Source: Owenia fusiformis
Taxonomy: Eukaryota > Annelida > Polychaeta > Sabellida > Oweniidae
DNA: 64,000 bases
Assembly: GCA_903813345.2 (NCBI GenBank)
Contig: CAIIXF020000011.1
Span: forward strand, 20,259,754 to 20,323,753
Direction of reading: 5' to 3'
How positions within the stretch are numbered: position 1 is the first letter of the stretch; every line of letters starts with the position of its first letter. The notes beneath the pieces were generated by a model. The model saw nothing but the letters and a program-made list of their open reading frames with translations. It had not been told where the DNA came from and ran no database searches. This document shows, in pieces, positions 35,127-47,642 of the stretch. A program made the position numbers and the translations under genes.

Positions 35127-35420
35127 ATATAGATGTTATATGATGGTACCATTGGTTGTAGTGTGCAGGAAATCACTGGTTGCTATAGAAACTGTATAAT
35201 CGATTCACTGGTATTGATGGAGACATGACTTGTTGTTGTAATGAAGAATGAATTTGAACAGATGAAATACAGATTAACTTTACATTGTGTGGTCACAGAA
35301 TATACCTATGGATAAGGCCTGTGTTACATGCAAATATTTTATACTCTGAATACTAGGGTAGGTTTTCTACCATTGTCGTAGCAACAGGCTAGTTGTCATA
35401 GCAACGTGCATGTTGCTATG

Positions 35421-37260
35421 GAGGTTTGATTTACTTTGTAGATACAAGTGTTATAGAGAAAATGTATTCATAAGTAATTAAACTAAGTTGGTATTGTAAT
35501 GAAAATATAATCTTGTTTGTTGATTTATTCATAATTATTGACATGAAAATTCTGATTTGATGCTGAATGAATGGATAAAAGGTTAGAATACCATGATTTG
35601 AGAAACAGATTGGAACTAAGAACTGTCACTGTAGCCTATACCCTCTAAATTAAACGCTGGTATTTTGTCCAATTTTCAACATCTAAACACTACCCCTTTG
35701 TGGCTTCATTCATCAACTACGCAGTAGATGAGCATGGTGTAAATTTGGTATTGGAAAATAGCAAAAATTTGGTATTGAAAAATAGTAAATTTCTCATTAT
35801 TTATCATATAAATGATTGACCTACATACTTATTAAATGAGAAAATAGCTGAAATCTCTTAAATTGTTACATAAAATATTATGATCTTGAAACTAGGAGTT
35901 TGTATTCACACCCCTATTGACTAACAAACTTCCTTATTCAAATATCACTTGAGGTGGTGTTTTTCTGTCAGTTTGGAATATTTCGTAAGAGTGTAATTGA
36001 TTGATGCATCTCCTGCAATAATATTATTAAATCCATCGCATCATAAAAAAGCAAAATAAACATGACACTAACGTATGCAAAATGTCACTACCGGCCATTT
36101 GTTGGAGACTGACTTTCGGACACCAACCACTGAACATTGTTCACCAAGTCATCTCTTGATTTTTGGCCTACCTTTTATATTACTTCTTGATGTCATTTGA
36201 CCCCATCAACCCCATGTTTAAATGGGTATTGCATGAATGAGGACAATCAGTTCTGAAAATCTTACAATGAATGTTATGCAAAAAACCTCTTGTTAAATAT
36301 GCCTACATGTAACTCATGCGTGAAATCAGATCATTCATACAGCACTGTGCATATATTAATGGACAAACCCAGGCCCATAGCCAGCTTTTGTCAAGGGGGT
36401 TTTCTTTTCAAAAAAAATTCAGGGGTTCCTGAACCCACACAAAATAAAAAAAAATGGTAAAAGTATTCAGTCCCTCCCATTGTTTAAGAACTAGGGGTTG
36501 ACCTCAATATGTTCCCTTCAGTTTAGGTTAATGGTCTAACTTTTTGATAATTATACAAATCAATGCATGTTAAATGTTAATGACTCAGATGGGAGTAGGT
36601 CATTGGGTTGGTATAGTATTTTAGTGGTTCAATTTTTATATTACCTTTTTGTATCTAATAGTCATTCAAATTAAAACATGTTCAATAAAAGAAAATGTTA
36701 TCTGTCCAATACAAGAAAAGAAATTGTTTTTTTTGTGATTTTATAGAAACTCCCCAAACTAGAAGTCACATTTTCAAAAAAAATTAAATTTTCAAAGTTG
36801 ATAAACAATGTTACTATCACTTTGTGCAATGTTTCTCCAATTTTTGTGTAATCATGACCCTGGCCTGATATATTCATGGGCTTTCTCTTGAAAGCCTGTG
36901 ATATATTTTAACAATATATTCACAAACCTTGATCTAGGATAGGAAACAGTAATAGGTGTAGAAAGAGAATGATAAGGAATATTTTACAGTGGTCCCACAA
37001 AAAAATAACGAGCATATAAGACAATACAAACACCAAAAGACAACAGATCCCCCCGGCAGAGCCCCCATGGGCAGATGGGTGTTAGACTGAGAACACACTG
37101 CACAAGCACAACCTGATACAAAATAATAAGCACTTCAGACTATTTATTAGAAATCACTGCAATGTATTATCAATCATAGTACAATTAAAACATTGTATGT
37201 ACTTGACAATAAGATACCTCATTAAATTGATAACTACCATGGCAAAGCAATAAATGTATC
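35421..37260. other. Intergenic interval before PAWR
   Basis: Contains a fragment of the CAGGCCCATAGCCAGCTTTT repeat at 36370 and a partial copy (36660-36850) of the MITE described at 55054. No exon recognised. Confidence 0.5.
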
Positions 37261-37323
37261 AGATTGTGTTATCATATTTTGATTGTGCGGCGTGCACCTG
37301 TTGACCTTTGACCCTAAAGGTAA

Positions 37324-37332
37324 ACTTCCGGT
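37324..37332. promoter_or_regulatory. ETS-type site in the probable PAWR promoter
   Basis: ACTTCCGGT lies about 310 bases upstream of the PAWR ATG, next to TGACCTTTGACCC (37300-37312) and GC-richer sequence than the surroundings. No TATA box is evident. Confidence 0.35.
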
Positions 37333-37638
37333 CTGAATGAGAACGAGGCTGATGTCATTCAGAAAGAAAACATTTGACACATGTTCTTATGCTGCCTAAA
37401 ATAATTCATTAATCATCATTTATGGCGATAAAACGGAAATAGAATAGCTAGATACATGCGTTACATATGAATTCATGAATTGAGTAAGCAAGACAACCGA
37501 CCAACTTTTTATTGCACGAAAACTATCTGAATGAAAAAGAAAAAAATTCCAACCAAAAAAAAAATTGAATGATTGATTGACTTTCACTTTGAGTTTAAAT
37601 TTGATATTGAAGAATAAAATACAGATACCGATTATATC

Positions 37639-37968
37639 ATGGCATCCAGTTCTTTGAGTCAGGAGAGTCTAGATCCAGAGGACTTTTCTTACAACACAAG
37701 AAAAAACAAAATCAGAGTTCCTGTAAGGTCTAGAGGTACCATTCACAAAACCGGAGAGTCATTCGACAAAGGAGGCGAACCAGAAGTATTTGACCCTGAA
37801 GACGCAGAACAACAGGGTGGAGGCCACGATTCGCCAACACGGTCACGTGCTAAAGATAAAGCTAGAAGATGCAACCATCACTTCAAGAAAAGCACATCGG
37901 CGAAAGAGAAACGAAAACTTCGAGAGAAAAGACGAAGCACAGGTGTTGTACACTTGCCTTCAACAGAG
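37639..37968 (+). CDS. PAWR: PAWR/Par-4 homologue, first coding exon
   Basis: ATG at 37639 opens 110 codons to a donor GAG|GTTAGT in phase 0. The diagnostic block is at residues 89-105: SAKEKRKLREKRRSTGVV, against IEKRKLREKRRSTGVVNIP in vertebrate Par-4, where it forms part of the SAC domain with the nuclear localisation signal and the PKA-phosphorylated Thr (human T163). Family knowledge: Par-4 is a pro-apoptotic regulator with a C-terminal leucine zipper that binds atypical PKC, WT1, DAPK3/ZIPK and MYPT1. The first 85 residues are acidic and basic low-complexity sequence without the FLEEWKAKR block of vertebrates. The exon ends a few residues after STGVV, as in the human gene. The same block resembles REKRRSTGV of MYPT1, but KRKLREKRRSTGVV and gene position favour Par-4. 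Confidence 0.85.
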
Positions 37969-40900
37969 GTTAGTACTTGAACTTTTATTTTACGGTAAAA
38001 ACATACTATTTTTCTGTTGATTTGCAATTTACTGAAGTAAACAAGATTATAATGGACATTTGAGGCACAGACATCATGGTTTCTGGTGTAGGTAGTTACA
38101 GTTTCACCACCAGGTGGCTCGTTCGGTTCAGATAGCATGGCCGGTATGGTAAGAAGTATTAGTGGGTCAATTCTCATATAACCCAATATGTATGATAGTT
38201 ATTGCCATTTTCAAGGTAATGGTGACAAATTAAATGTGTTCATGTTATAAGGCTGTACCAGAACTTTACAACATCAGAATGAATGTATTTTAATTCAAAT
38301 TAAAAGTAAAGTAATCCAGTAAAAGAAAATGTTTTCTGTCCAATATAAGATATTTCACTTTTTATGATTTTGTAACTGGGGATCTATGGGGAATCAACTC
38401 TAATTATGAGTCACATTTTCAAAGAAATTAATGCAATTTTCAAAACCATATTTCTAGATGTACTTTCACACACATGTAGATTTCAAATATGACATCACTT
38501 TGACTGCTGCACGATATCAACATGACTTGCTATAGCTTTTGAAATATACTGTAGCATAGCTAGGATGAGGCAAACGAGGCGGAGTCACTTTTTAACATCA
38601 TTTGAGAAATACTCCTCTGTCAACTAATGGTAGAAAATTAAAATTTAGATTTAAAGTGGCGGCAAAGAAAGATTAAGAGATTTGGGAAACAAACTTCAAA
38701 AAGATTGGTAATTTGTCCTTAGGCTATAATTCTTATTTCATGATCTGAAAAAGAAGAATTGAGCTACCTGTTCAAATATGGAAGCTGTTGAATATGTAAT
38801 ACATGTATGCAGAGTTGCAGACATCTAAATACATTTGAATTGAAAAGGGAGACATCCATTTTTTCCATTATCAAATAAAGTTAGACTTGTCTCAATTAGA
38901 CATGACATAGAATGTGATGTAAAACTATTTTGTAAAACTGGGAACTTTTTAAAGCTTTATTCTTAATCTCTGTTGCACCACTTAAGTATATAAAAACTGT
39001 TGATTTTCAACTATCATTCTCTTCATTTATGAGTTTCTTGGTTTCTGATCAATGACCTTTAGTATCATAATATTAGCTATTATATAGGTAAGGGAATGCC
39101 AAGGAAGAAAATTACTCATACAGTCAGGGGGGGAGATTTCCCAAAGATGCCCTATCATATTAGCACGTTCGAAAACAAATTTTATAAACAGGCCTCAATT
39201 TTCCGTTGAAATGGATCTCCAAATGTTCACTGTAGTTTTATGAGTATTCTCTACAAGTATGGATCGAGTAACTTCAATAGTATTACCGTAGGTTTGAAAT
39301 GACGATGTTGAACTGATGTAAACGCCATTCTCACGATTTAAAATTTAACTCTGCGCATGCGCAGCACTGAGAGAGCATGTGCCCATGATTGTTCACGTGA
39401 TCGAATCCTGCAATTTGATTGGAGATGATGCAAGAGATGATGTAATGGGGAATCCCCGAATACGATAGAATATGAAAGAATTATGGGAGCTACTCACTCC
39501 TCCTGTCATACAGTTGACGCAATGAGGTTGTCTCACTGTGAACAATTCTGTGTTCATTCAATCAACATTTTTGTGTAAAAATTTCAATATGCCTAATGTT
39601 GTTTAGTCTGACATATTTGTTAAACTATGACATTCATTAAGTCTTCATGTCAAAACTTTGCCTGTTAACCTGACAAGCCGACTTTTATGACATTCATTTA
39701 GATGTGATATGTTTTTAAAATGAACTCAAATGAACTAAATACATTTTATCATGTAAAATAGCAGTAAAATCATGTAGTTTGTACATGTTGTTCAATTTAG
39801 ATTGAAATATGATAGAAAAACATTTAAACCTAGAGATAGGCTATATGAAATCTAGAAGTTGATTGTGTTCTGGGTTAATAATCTGTTCACGAGGCACTGT
39901 GACTTCATATATCTCAAGTTTAGCTAATTAATGATTTTCTGAAAAGGCAATACCTTGTCGATGACATCCTGGTTCGTTAGAATATCCGACAACTATCGCT
40001 GTCATATTATACCTGTGGTAAACCTAGATTAAAGTACCTAGCTGATGTTCCGGCATATCTCTACAAATTAGCCTAGGTGGATCAGGATTTAATATCAATT
40101 AGGGGTTAGGTGGGTGCAATAGGGAAAAATATTTGTAGCATTGATGAACAAAAAAACAGGTGTACATCACTGATAGCCAAAATTCTGAAGAAAGAAAAGT
40201 TTATTCGAGCACCTCTTAATGTGAACAATATTTCTCAGTGGCCAAAATGTGTTAATAAATGTTCCATTGACTAGGGTATTAAAAAGCCTTGAAATGTGAA
40301 CACCTGTTTATCTGAACACTTTGGCTGGTTCCAATGACATTCAGTTTTACTGTAGATAACTCTTTGCCAAAATTCAGAACAAAGAATATAATCCAGCCAT
40401 TTTTCCTATTGAAGAAATTACATAGACTAAGGTAGGAGTAAAGCACATTCCCTTAGGTGATATAAAAACCACAAGCTATGAATAATTTAAACGTTCATTC
40501 CATTCCTTTTTAACACTATACCAAATTTCTTAACAATAGAACTAAAAATAGATTAATGATTTTTCTTGTATGAATGTTTAATGATTGAGTGAGTTGCTAA
40601 CTGTACAATGATTGGTAAGAATCTGATACTGTCGTTTAGCATCTTGGATTACCATTACGTTTTCGTTGACTAAAAATCAAACTGGAAGGCGAGTATGGCC
40701 GTTTGATAAATTCAATAGCCTCCAATTGGTATTTTCATATATTTATAGAAAGGTATTGAAAATGTTGACATTTCCTTACTAAATACACAATTCGAACATG
40801 ATCATTGAACTTTGGGTCATGGCGATTAAAAAGCTTCTGTTAAAAGTTATATACAGATATTTATAAACGAACATCCAGACTGCGCAAAAACTCTAAAATC

Positions 40901-41706
40901 TGATTCTTGGATTCATATTGTTTGTCAAAAATCAGTGATTCTTTGTTATATAAGATATTCTTCAGAATGGCAAGATATAATTTCTCCAAGAATTATGTAT
41001 TTTGTGACATTTCGAAACATTTGCCAGTTAAGGTCAAACTGTAGCATTCCATCAAACCGCCAGTATTTATTTTATTCTTGTTTTGTATTTCCTAAGTGAA
41101 ATCATGTTTTTAGCTAAATATACTTCAACTTCTGGTATGTGATCTGCATACCCATGGGTAATAAGCGTGACTTTAGATAAAGTGTCATTATGAACGTGTT
41201 TTGAAACATAAACATATAAGGAAATGAATGACTTATTAGGCGATAACATGGAATATAACAGTATCACAAAAATAAGCTGCATCATTACCACATAAAAACT
41301 GCGTAAAAAATCTAGCAACTCAGGTAGCTATTGAGATTTTTAGAGAGCTGTGTTGATATATAAGTAGTACAGAATGACATTACATTTCTGATAACACATG
41401 GGTCAATTTAACCTATTCTGTTTTCAATGTTTTCGCTTGGAATCATTCTCAATCTACATCGTCTATTTTATCGCTAGGCTAGCCACCCATTACAAACAAC
41501 TTTATTTTATCAAGCGCTGTAATGCGATTAAAGCCATTAAAATCTTGTGTTTTATGGTGTTTTATGGGCCCTCCTTTAAGCGTGCTTTCTCATGATTGAA
41601 CTCTGGGTAATGATACACATGTCTATAGCTGGCTTTCATTGAGAGGATAGCTCAGATCTTTTCATCGGGTAAATTTTGTCAAAAACTTTGTAAGGAATTT
41701 GCTCAT
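37969..41706 (+). other. Intron-like sequence after the first PAWR exon
   Basis: A MITE copy (38086-38500) occupies the start, and a degenerate TAGCTAGGATGAGGCAAACG repeat lies at 38565. No second exon could be identified with confidence. Confidence 0.5.
38086..38500 (+). mobile_element. Copy of the CACCAGGTGGC MITE (see 55054)
   Basis: CACCACCAGGTGGC, CCAGTAAAAGAAAATG, TCTATGGGGAATC and GTCACATTTTCAAAGAAA occur in the same order as in the inverted copy at 55054-55472. Part of it mimics a small exon (see rejected items). Confidence 0.75.
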
Positions 41707-42207
41707 TACAGTAGAACCTGTATATCTGAAAACCTGGCTAATCCGAACACCTTCCAATCTGAACACTTTTTTTCGGTCCATTTTTTCCTTCCATTGACTC
41801 TCATGTTAAATAAAACTTGAAATGTGAACACCTCTCAATTTGAACAGTGAACTGTCATATTTGAAAATAAAAAAGTAACCTGTCTTACTTAACACTTTTC
41901 ATAAGCTTTCACTTGTTTCATACAAAATTGCTCAAATATTGTTATGATATCAAAACTTTGGGAAAAAAACTTGAATGGTCTTGATTATAATATGCATTTC
42001 CAGCATGACTAGATTCATTTGAATCAAATTTTCAAATTTCTGAAATGCCGTAAAGCTATGTGGTCAAATGGACTATAAATATGTACCAAGAATGTGTTCA
42101 CATTTCTTCAGAATCCGGAATCTCGCGAATGCAAAAACCTTGAAATGTGAACACCTCCTAAGCTCCTAAGGTCCCAATGGCGTTCGGATTAGACATGTTT
42201 TACTGTA
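41707..42207. mobile_element. TACAGTA(A/G)AACCTG family element, full-length copy, about 500 bp
   Basis: TACAGTAGAACCTGTATATC at the left and its inverse-type end GACATGTTTTACTGTA at the right. Interior words such as AATCCGAACACC and AATGTGAACACCTC are those of the fragments scattered through the window. No ORF. Confidence 0.7.
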
Positions 42208-42721
42208 TTTATTAACCGAAGAATTTTGGTAGAATCTAGAGAATTTTTGTCTAGAAATTACTGATCCAAATCACATATCCTAAAAAAATAAATTATAAAC
42301 AGAACCAATTTTCTGTTGACCGTGACATGGAGACTTGATAGGAAAAACAAGTAAAAGCAAATAAAATGCGACTGGATAAAGTGTTTGTATTTGTTGTCAC
42401 TTTAAGAAAGTATTCACATATAACACAGGAGATCTCTTGACTTTTTTTTCATACATTAGATCGCCATTTATTCTGTTGCCAGCTTTCATCCATGGTTCAC
42501 CATAAGGTTGCAATATATTTAGATCTTAGCAAGTATTTATAAAGTCTGTTCCAACTGGTTGGTGAGATATACTAACAAAAGTATCAAGTAAAGACTAGGT
42601 ATTTATTGTATATGTTGTATGGTTACATTGAAATCAATAGGAAGATTAATTTGTTTGTCCAAATCAAATGTTTTATCAAAGAATGTTCCCAGTCCAGTAA
42701 CTCCTATTATGTTTACTTAAA

Positions 42722-43067
42722 GGAAACGGTGCTTTGGTCAGGGAAGAGGTGTTATAGTCAAAGAAGAGGTGATATAATCAGAGAAGAGTCGCTTTGGTCA
42801 GGGGAGAGGTGTTTTAGTCAAGGAAAATGTGCCTTTGCAGGGAAGAGGTGTTATAGTTAAGAAAGAGGTGATGTGGTCAGGGAAGAGGTGTTATAGTCAA
42901 GGAAGAGGTGATATAGTCAAGGAAGAGGTGATATAGTCAAGGAAGAGGTGATATAGTCAAGGAAGAGGTTTTATAGTCAAGGAAGAGGTGTTATAGTCAA
43001 GGAAGAGGTGATATAGTCAAGGAAGAGGTGATATAGTCAAGAAAGAGGTGATATAGTCAAGGAAGGA
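42722..43067. repeat. 20-bp minisatellite, about 17 copies
   Basis: Unit GGAAGAGGTGATATAGTCAA; the 3' half is nearly homogeneous and the 5' half degenerate, suggesting recent expansion from the 3' side. Confidence 0.92.
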
Positions 43068-44252
43068 AGTAGCACCTACAAGAAATTTAGAAATGTTAGT
43101 CTGAAGACAAAAAGTTTATGGTAATAATCAATGATGAACACTGATCTTTCATGAAAAACAACTAAAAATAAAAAGGATAAAAATCCCCCTGTCAGAACAT
43201 AAAAACTTATGGCAATTATCATCTTCCAACTTCCAAAATAGCAAGTACTAAAAATATAAAAATGGGGCTGTTCGTAGATGATAAACGTTATGGCAATTAA
43301 CGATGAAGATACCAACTGATTTTAGTTACATTATATTTCGTGATTTATCTGTAATACTCTACTTGGCATAGCATATAAGGCAGGTGAGGCAAGCGGCTCA
43401 CCAAAATTTTATAAAAGTATTTTTTTGTATAAATTTTTGAAATTACCTTATTCTCTCTAATAGATGCACATACTTCAATTAACACACACCCTACTTTTTC
43501 TCTGACTTCCAAAAATCTCTAGGGATTTTGTAAATTTTATTAGCCACACTGTGCGTTTTTTCGAGAGAATGGTAAGTGTAGTCTGATATACACAGGGAAT
43601 GAAAAAAAATCACAAACAGTGAATTGAAAACATCAGGCCTGTAGCCAGAAAGGGGGTTCAATGCGTTTGAGCATACCCCCCCCCCCCCCTCCCGGCCTAA
43701 AATTCGTTTAAAATCATGCAGTTTTTACCATTCTCAGCACTTTTTAAGTGATTTTTACCATTTTTAGACCAAAATGAACAAAAGTGCCCCCATTGGCAAA
43801 AGCTGGCTTCATGCCTGAACATTGACAAAGAATGGTCTTGTAAGAAAGGAATTTGTAGTGCAGGATATGATATTCATGATAAGCTAAAATTATCTATATT
43901 GTTTATGTCTATGAAACATGGTAAATGTCAACACACTATCCAAGTAAACAACTCAGCCTGTTAAAGTCTCTGGCATATCTTTAAAGATTGCAAAAAAGAA
44001 AATTATTGAATATTATATAATGAAGTGACGGAACATATATTTAAACATGTCATACGTTATATAACATCATATCTTAATTTTTATCTACTATATATGTTGC
44101 ACCATATGTACTGAATATAGACCTGTTATCTTATGTAAGAGGCAGTATATATTACTAAATAGGAATGTAAACAGGGTCATGCAGCAACTGTCTATAAATC
44201 TAAAGTCTTTGAGGGATCTTTTCTATTTGGGAATCAGGGTGCTTTTGGGTTT
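43068..44252. other. Noncoding stretch
   Basis: Holds degenerate repeat fragments (GGCAGGTGAGGCAAGCGGCT at 43380; CAGGCCTGTAGCCAG at 43638, followed by a C run at 43677). No exon recognised. Confidence 0.5.
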
Positions 44253-44382
44253 TTATGTCACCACAGCCAGACGTGGTGACATATTGTTAGTGACCATCTT
44301 TTTTACAGATGTTGTTCTGCATTTGACGGTTGGTGTTTGGCATTTAGTATCTGTAACAAATGGCAGGTAGTGACATTTTGCA
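44253..44382 (+). mobile_element. GTGGTGACA dispersed element, short copy
   Basis: TTATGTCACCACAGCC, GTGGTGACATATTGTTAG, TGTAACAAATGGCAGG and TAGTGACATTTTGCA in family order. It ends 13 bases before the Tc1-type element. Confidence 0.7.
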
Positions 44383-44395
44383 TTTCTGGTAGATA

Positions 44396-45393
44396 CAGGG
44401 TGTCCAAAAAAAAACAGGACCGTAAGAAAGTTGAATAACTTGGTCAATTTTGCATATTTTGCTTTGAAATTTGAGAATTATTTAGTTCATTCAATGTGAA
44501 TTTTGATCTGAAAGTTTGATGTTAATCTGTTAATTGTGTCAAAAACTACAGTCCTTTACAAAACATGCTCAAAGTGGGCACTTCTTCTCTCTATGCACAA
44601 ACGAATCCTGCGAACAAAGTTGTTAATGACCCTTACCTATACACATTAATGTGGATGGTAAATATTGGGGTAGTTATTGCCCTCTTAAGATTGTTAGGGG
44701 CCTGTCAGTATACATATTGGCTTTGAAAAATCCTCAGAGATAAAAATTTGGGGGATTTAGATCAAGCGAATGAGCTGCCCATATGGTTTGCGTTCTGCAA
44801 CTGATGAGCTGACCACCAAAGCATTGCCTAAACCATTTCAGCATATCATTTGCAGTGTTGGGGTGGTATTGGCTTGTTGAAACCACTGCTTAATTATCTC
44901 CTTAGATGTCCCTTCTGGTGCTTAGTGACCTCTAAAACTTGGTGAGAACTTACTGGTCCTTGTTCATGGTGATAGCAAGTCCCCAGTCACCTTCAAACCA
45001 AAAGGGACTGATGATTCCATGTTTCCTCATTGCCACCCAGAGAGTGCATTGTTCAGAATGCAATGGATGATGTAACACTTCATCAGGAGGATGTTAGCCC
45101 CAGTAGCAATTGTTCTTGGAACAAACTTGTCCATTCAGAAAGACATGTGTGTAGGAGGATCATCAACAGCTTTGTTCGCCGGATTGAATTGTGCATAGAG
45201 ATGAGATTTGCACATTTGGGGCATGTTTTGTAAGGAGCTGTAGTTTTTGACTCAATTAGTAGATTATTAACAAACTTTCACAACAAAATTCACATTGAAT
45301 GAACTAAATGATTCTGAAATTTCAAGGCAAAATATGCAAAATTGACCGAGTTATTCAACTTTCTTACGGTCCTGTTTTTTTTTGGACACCCTG
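44396..45393. mobile_element. Tc1/mariner-type foldback element made of two inverted 3' ends
   Basis: CAGGGTGTCC...GGACACCCTG ends, flanked by TA on both sides (the Tc1/mariner target). The arms are inverted for at least 250 bases, far longer than a simple terminal repeat. Each arm carries the reading frame of a transposase C-terminus: right arm, plus strand, INSFVRRIELCIEMRFAHLG; left arm, minus strand, INNFVRRIRLCIERRSAHFE. Both end HVL-stop. The rest of the transposase is missing or degenerate, so the copy is not autonomous. Confidence 0.82.
45181..45233 (+). pseudogene. Transposase C-terminal remnant (right arm)
   Basis: The reading frame ends RRIELCIEMRFAHLGHVL-stop, a recognisable Tc1-like transposase tail. 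The matching minus-strand tail is at about 44565-44640 in the left arm. No DDE catalytic residues remain. Confidence 0.6.
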
Positions 45394-46767
45394 TATCAAG
45401 AAGTTCCGACAAATATTTTGTAACAATTTGATAATAATTTCATAATTTAAGAAGCACATTGTGTATATGGTTTTAGAGCCTAGTATCAAATCTATTTAGG
45501 AGCTAACTTGAATATTGAACTTGAAAACCCATCATCATCAATGAAATCTAAAAAATGGGAAAACAGACAATTTCTATCTGGCTTATATATTCAATGTATT
45601 TTTACGACATTTAAATGAGCACTGCGGAATTAGCCGCAGCCCCTTTCTTCCCTGTTCATGATAATAAAAGAAGCTGTGTTAAGCATAATGATAAAGAAGA
45701 TGATAAACATAAGTTTTAAGGTCATTGTGACAATACTCTTTGCAAGAACTATCTTCGCATACTCTTCCTTGTACTCACTTTTAGTCTGTTGTGTTGTTTC
45801 TTAAAGTCAGTTCAATCTATGTCCATCTACATTGCAGTTGAAGACATGAGGGGACTGAAAAAATATTTGGGCAAAAATCTGAATACCTGCTACTCCTCAT
45901 AAACTGGGCAATTTAAATAACAAACTGACTTTACTGGGCATAATCTTTTGACTTTAGGCCTAATTTTTAGAATTTGGGCCCCTGCATTAGTATGAGGATT
46001 ACCCATTATTAGCCTATTGTCTAAGTCATCTCTACATTTGACCCTCTATCTTTGGAAAGGTGTTCAGATTAGCGAGGTGTTCAGATATACACCTATATTC
46101 AGCCATCATCATGTAGGACTTAAGAGCCATGGTAATATGTACATATATCCATGTAAACCCATCAAGGAGAGCACCTCTATAAGTGGAACACCTGATATTA
46201 TGTAGACATTGTTTTGTTGAAACAAGGCTGTTTCACTTGTGTAGGTTTTACTGTATTGTAAGATCATCAGCCCAAGTTAGAGCATAGTTAACTAAATGAA
46301 GAGATCAGGGTAATTTTGACATGACTGCAAGGTTGAGTTATATATTTAGAGGGAGGTGCAGAATTTATTGAAGCATCAATATGATAACTGATAGCTGACC
46401 TTTACAGTATCTCCCTTTAATTGGATATTTAGTGTTTATATTTATGGCCTATATGTCTGCTTTATTGGGAAGGGGCTATTAAATGTCCCTGGATTTGTTA
46501 TATCTTATTATGCCAACGCACAGAATTTGGTAGGAATGTAGTGAAGCCCTCTGTTCATCAGTCTGTCTGTCCGTCCACATATATGTTTTTGGGCTGACCT
46601 AATGGGGGGATGAGAAAAGGGAATTTTCATTAGTTTTGAGCTCTGAAGTATAACTCAAATACTCAAATGAAAGCCTTTTAAGAGGAGAATCCAAATAGTG
46701 CATCAGATTCGAGCCAAAATGGCCACCCAATGTTGGAATTAGCAGTAATATTTGACATATTTTCACA

Positions 46768-46850
46768 GCCTCCAACTTTTTTTTGTGGATGGATGGTATC
46801 TGTAACAAATGGCTAGTAGTATTATTTTGCATGTCAATGCCTTGTTTAAT
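46768..46850 (+). mobile_element. GTGGTGACA element, 3' fragment
   Basis: CCTCCAACTTTTTTTTGTGG through TCAATGCCTTGTTT matches the right half of the family only. Confidence 0.5.
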
Positions 46851-46859
46851 TTGCCATAG

Positions 46860-47207
46860 ATAGTTGCTCTACAATAAATGACCAATTTTGTACAGAATTT
46901 TGCGAAATGAGGATTTGGCACTTACTCATCATCAGTTATATTTTGAGGGACGAGATAGGGAGTCAATCTAATATGAAATTACAGTAAAACCTGTCTGATC
47001 CAAATATCTCTAAGACTGGTCAAGTGTTTGGATGATCAAGTGTCCACATTCTTAGAGGTGTTCGGATCAGACAGGTTTTACTGTAATTTCATATTAGGTT
47101 GACTCCCTACCTCTTCCCTCAAAATATAACTGATGATATTGAGTAAGTGCAAAATCCTCATTTTGCACAATTCTGTCCAAAATTGGTCATTTATTCTGCA
47201 GTGGCTA
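46860..47207. mobile_element. Palindromic element, about 350 bp, arms about 150 bp
   Basis: AATAAATGACCAATTTTG at 46873 is inverted at 47195, and pairing continues inward through GAGGATTTGGCACTTACTC, AGTTATATTTTGAGGGA and TACAGTAAAACCTGTCTGA, to a loop near 47034. The core is a TACAGTAAAACCTG copy (46981-47084), so a larger MITE may contain it or the palindrome may have captured it. Confidence 0.82.
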
Positions 47208-47642
47208 CTTTCTCGAGATGAATGGGGTGTTTTAACATGCCATTTGTTAAAATCATCCCCATCCCCTCAAGCTCGTGGTAAGCCACGCCTTCTCTATCTT
47301 TGTTCTGGATGCAAAGTGAGAGAGATGCTATGAACATCAGAATGCGATGTAATTGTTATGTGAGCATTGCTTTGATTTGTTATAATGAATGACCACATTG
47401 ACATGCTGGGAGAATGAAAGAGATCAATGGGAGCCCTCCAATGAGCAAAGGACTTACAGGGCTTTTAATGAATGTAATGAATGACTTCCTCCATAGACAG
47501 ATACAGTCTGGTGCTTCTGATAAAGTGCATTACTATGTCCTTCAATCCAACCCTGAGACTACAGAGGCTAGGAGTCATTTCTATATTCTGATTAAAATAG
47601 ACAATGTTACAATTTCCATCATCTTCATTTCGTCCCCGTCAG

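Noticed and set aside
38092-38151. Small exon-like segment (VVTVSPPGGSFGSDSMAGM) with acceptor and GTAAGA donor, in phase with the first PAWR exon
   Set aside because: The segment lies inside a MITE: the same CACCAGGTGGC sequence occurs inverted at 55410-55472 in the same element context. It could be exonised, but there is no positive evidence.
45030-45233. 67-codon open frame
   Set aside because: It is the 3' tail of a broken Tc1-type transposase in the foldback element, annotated there as a remnant, not a gene.
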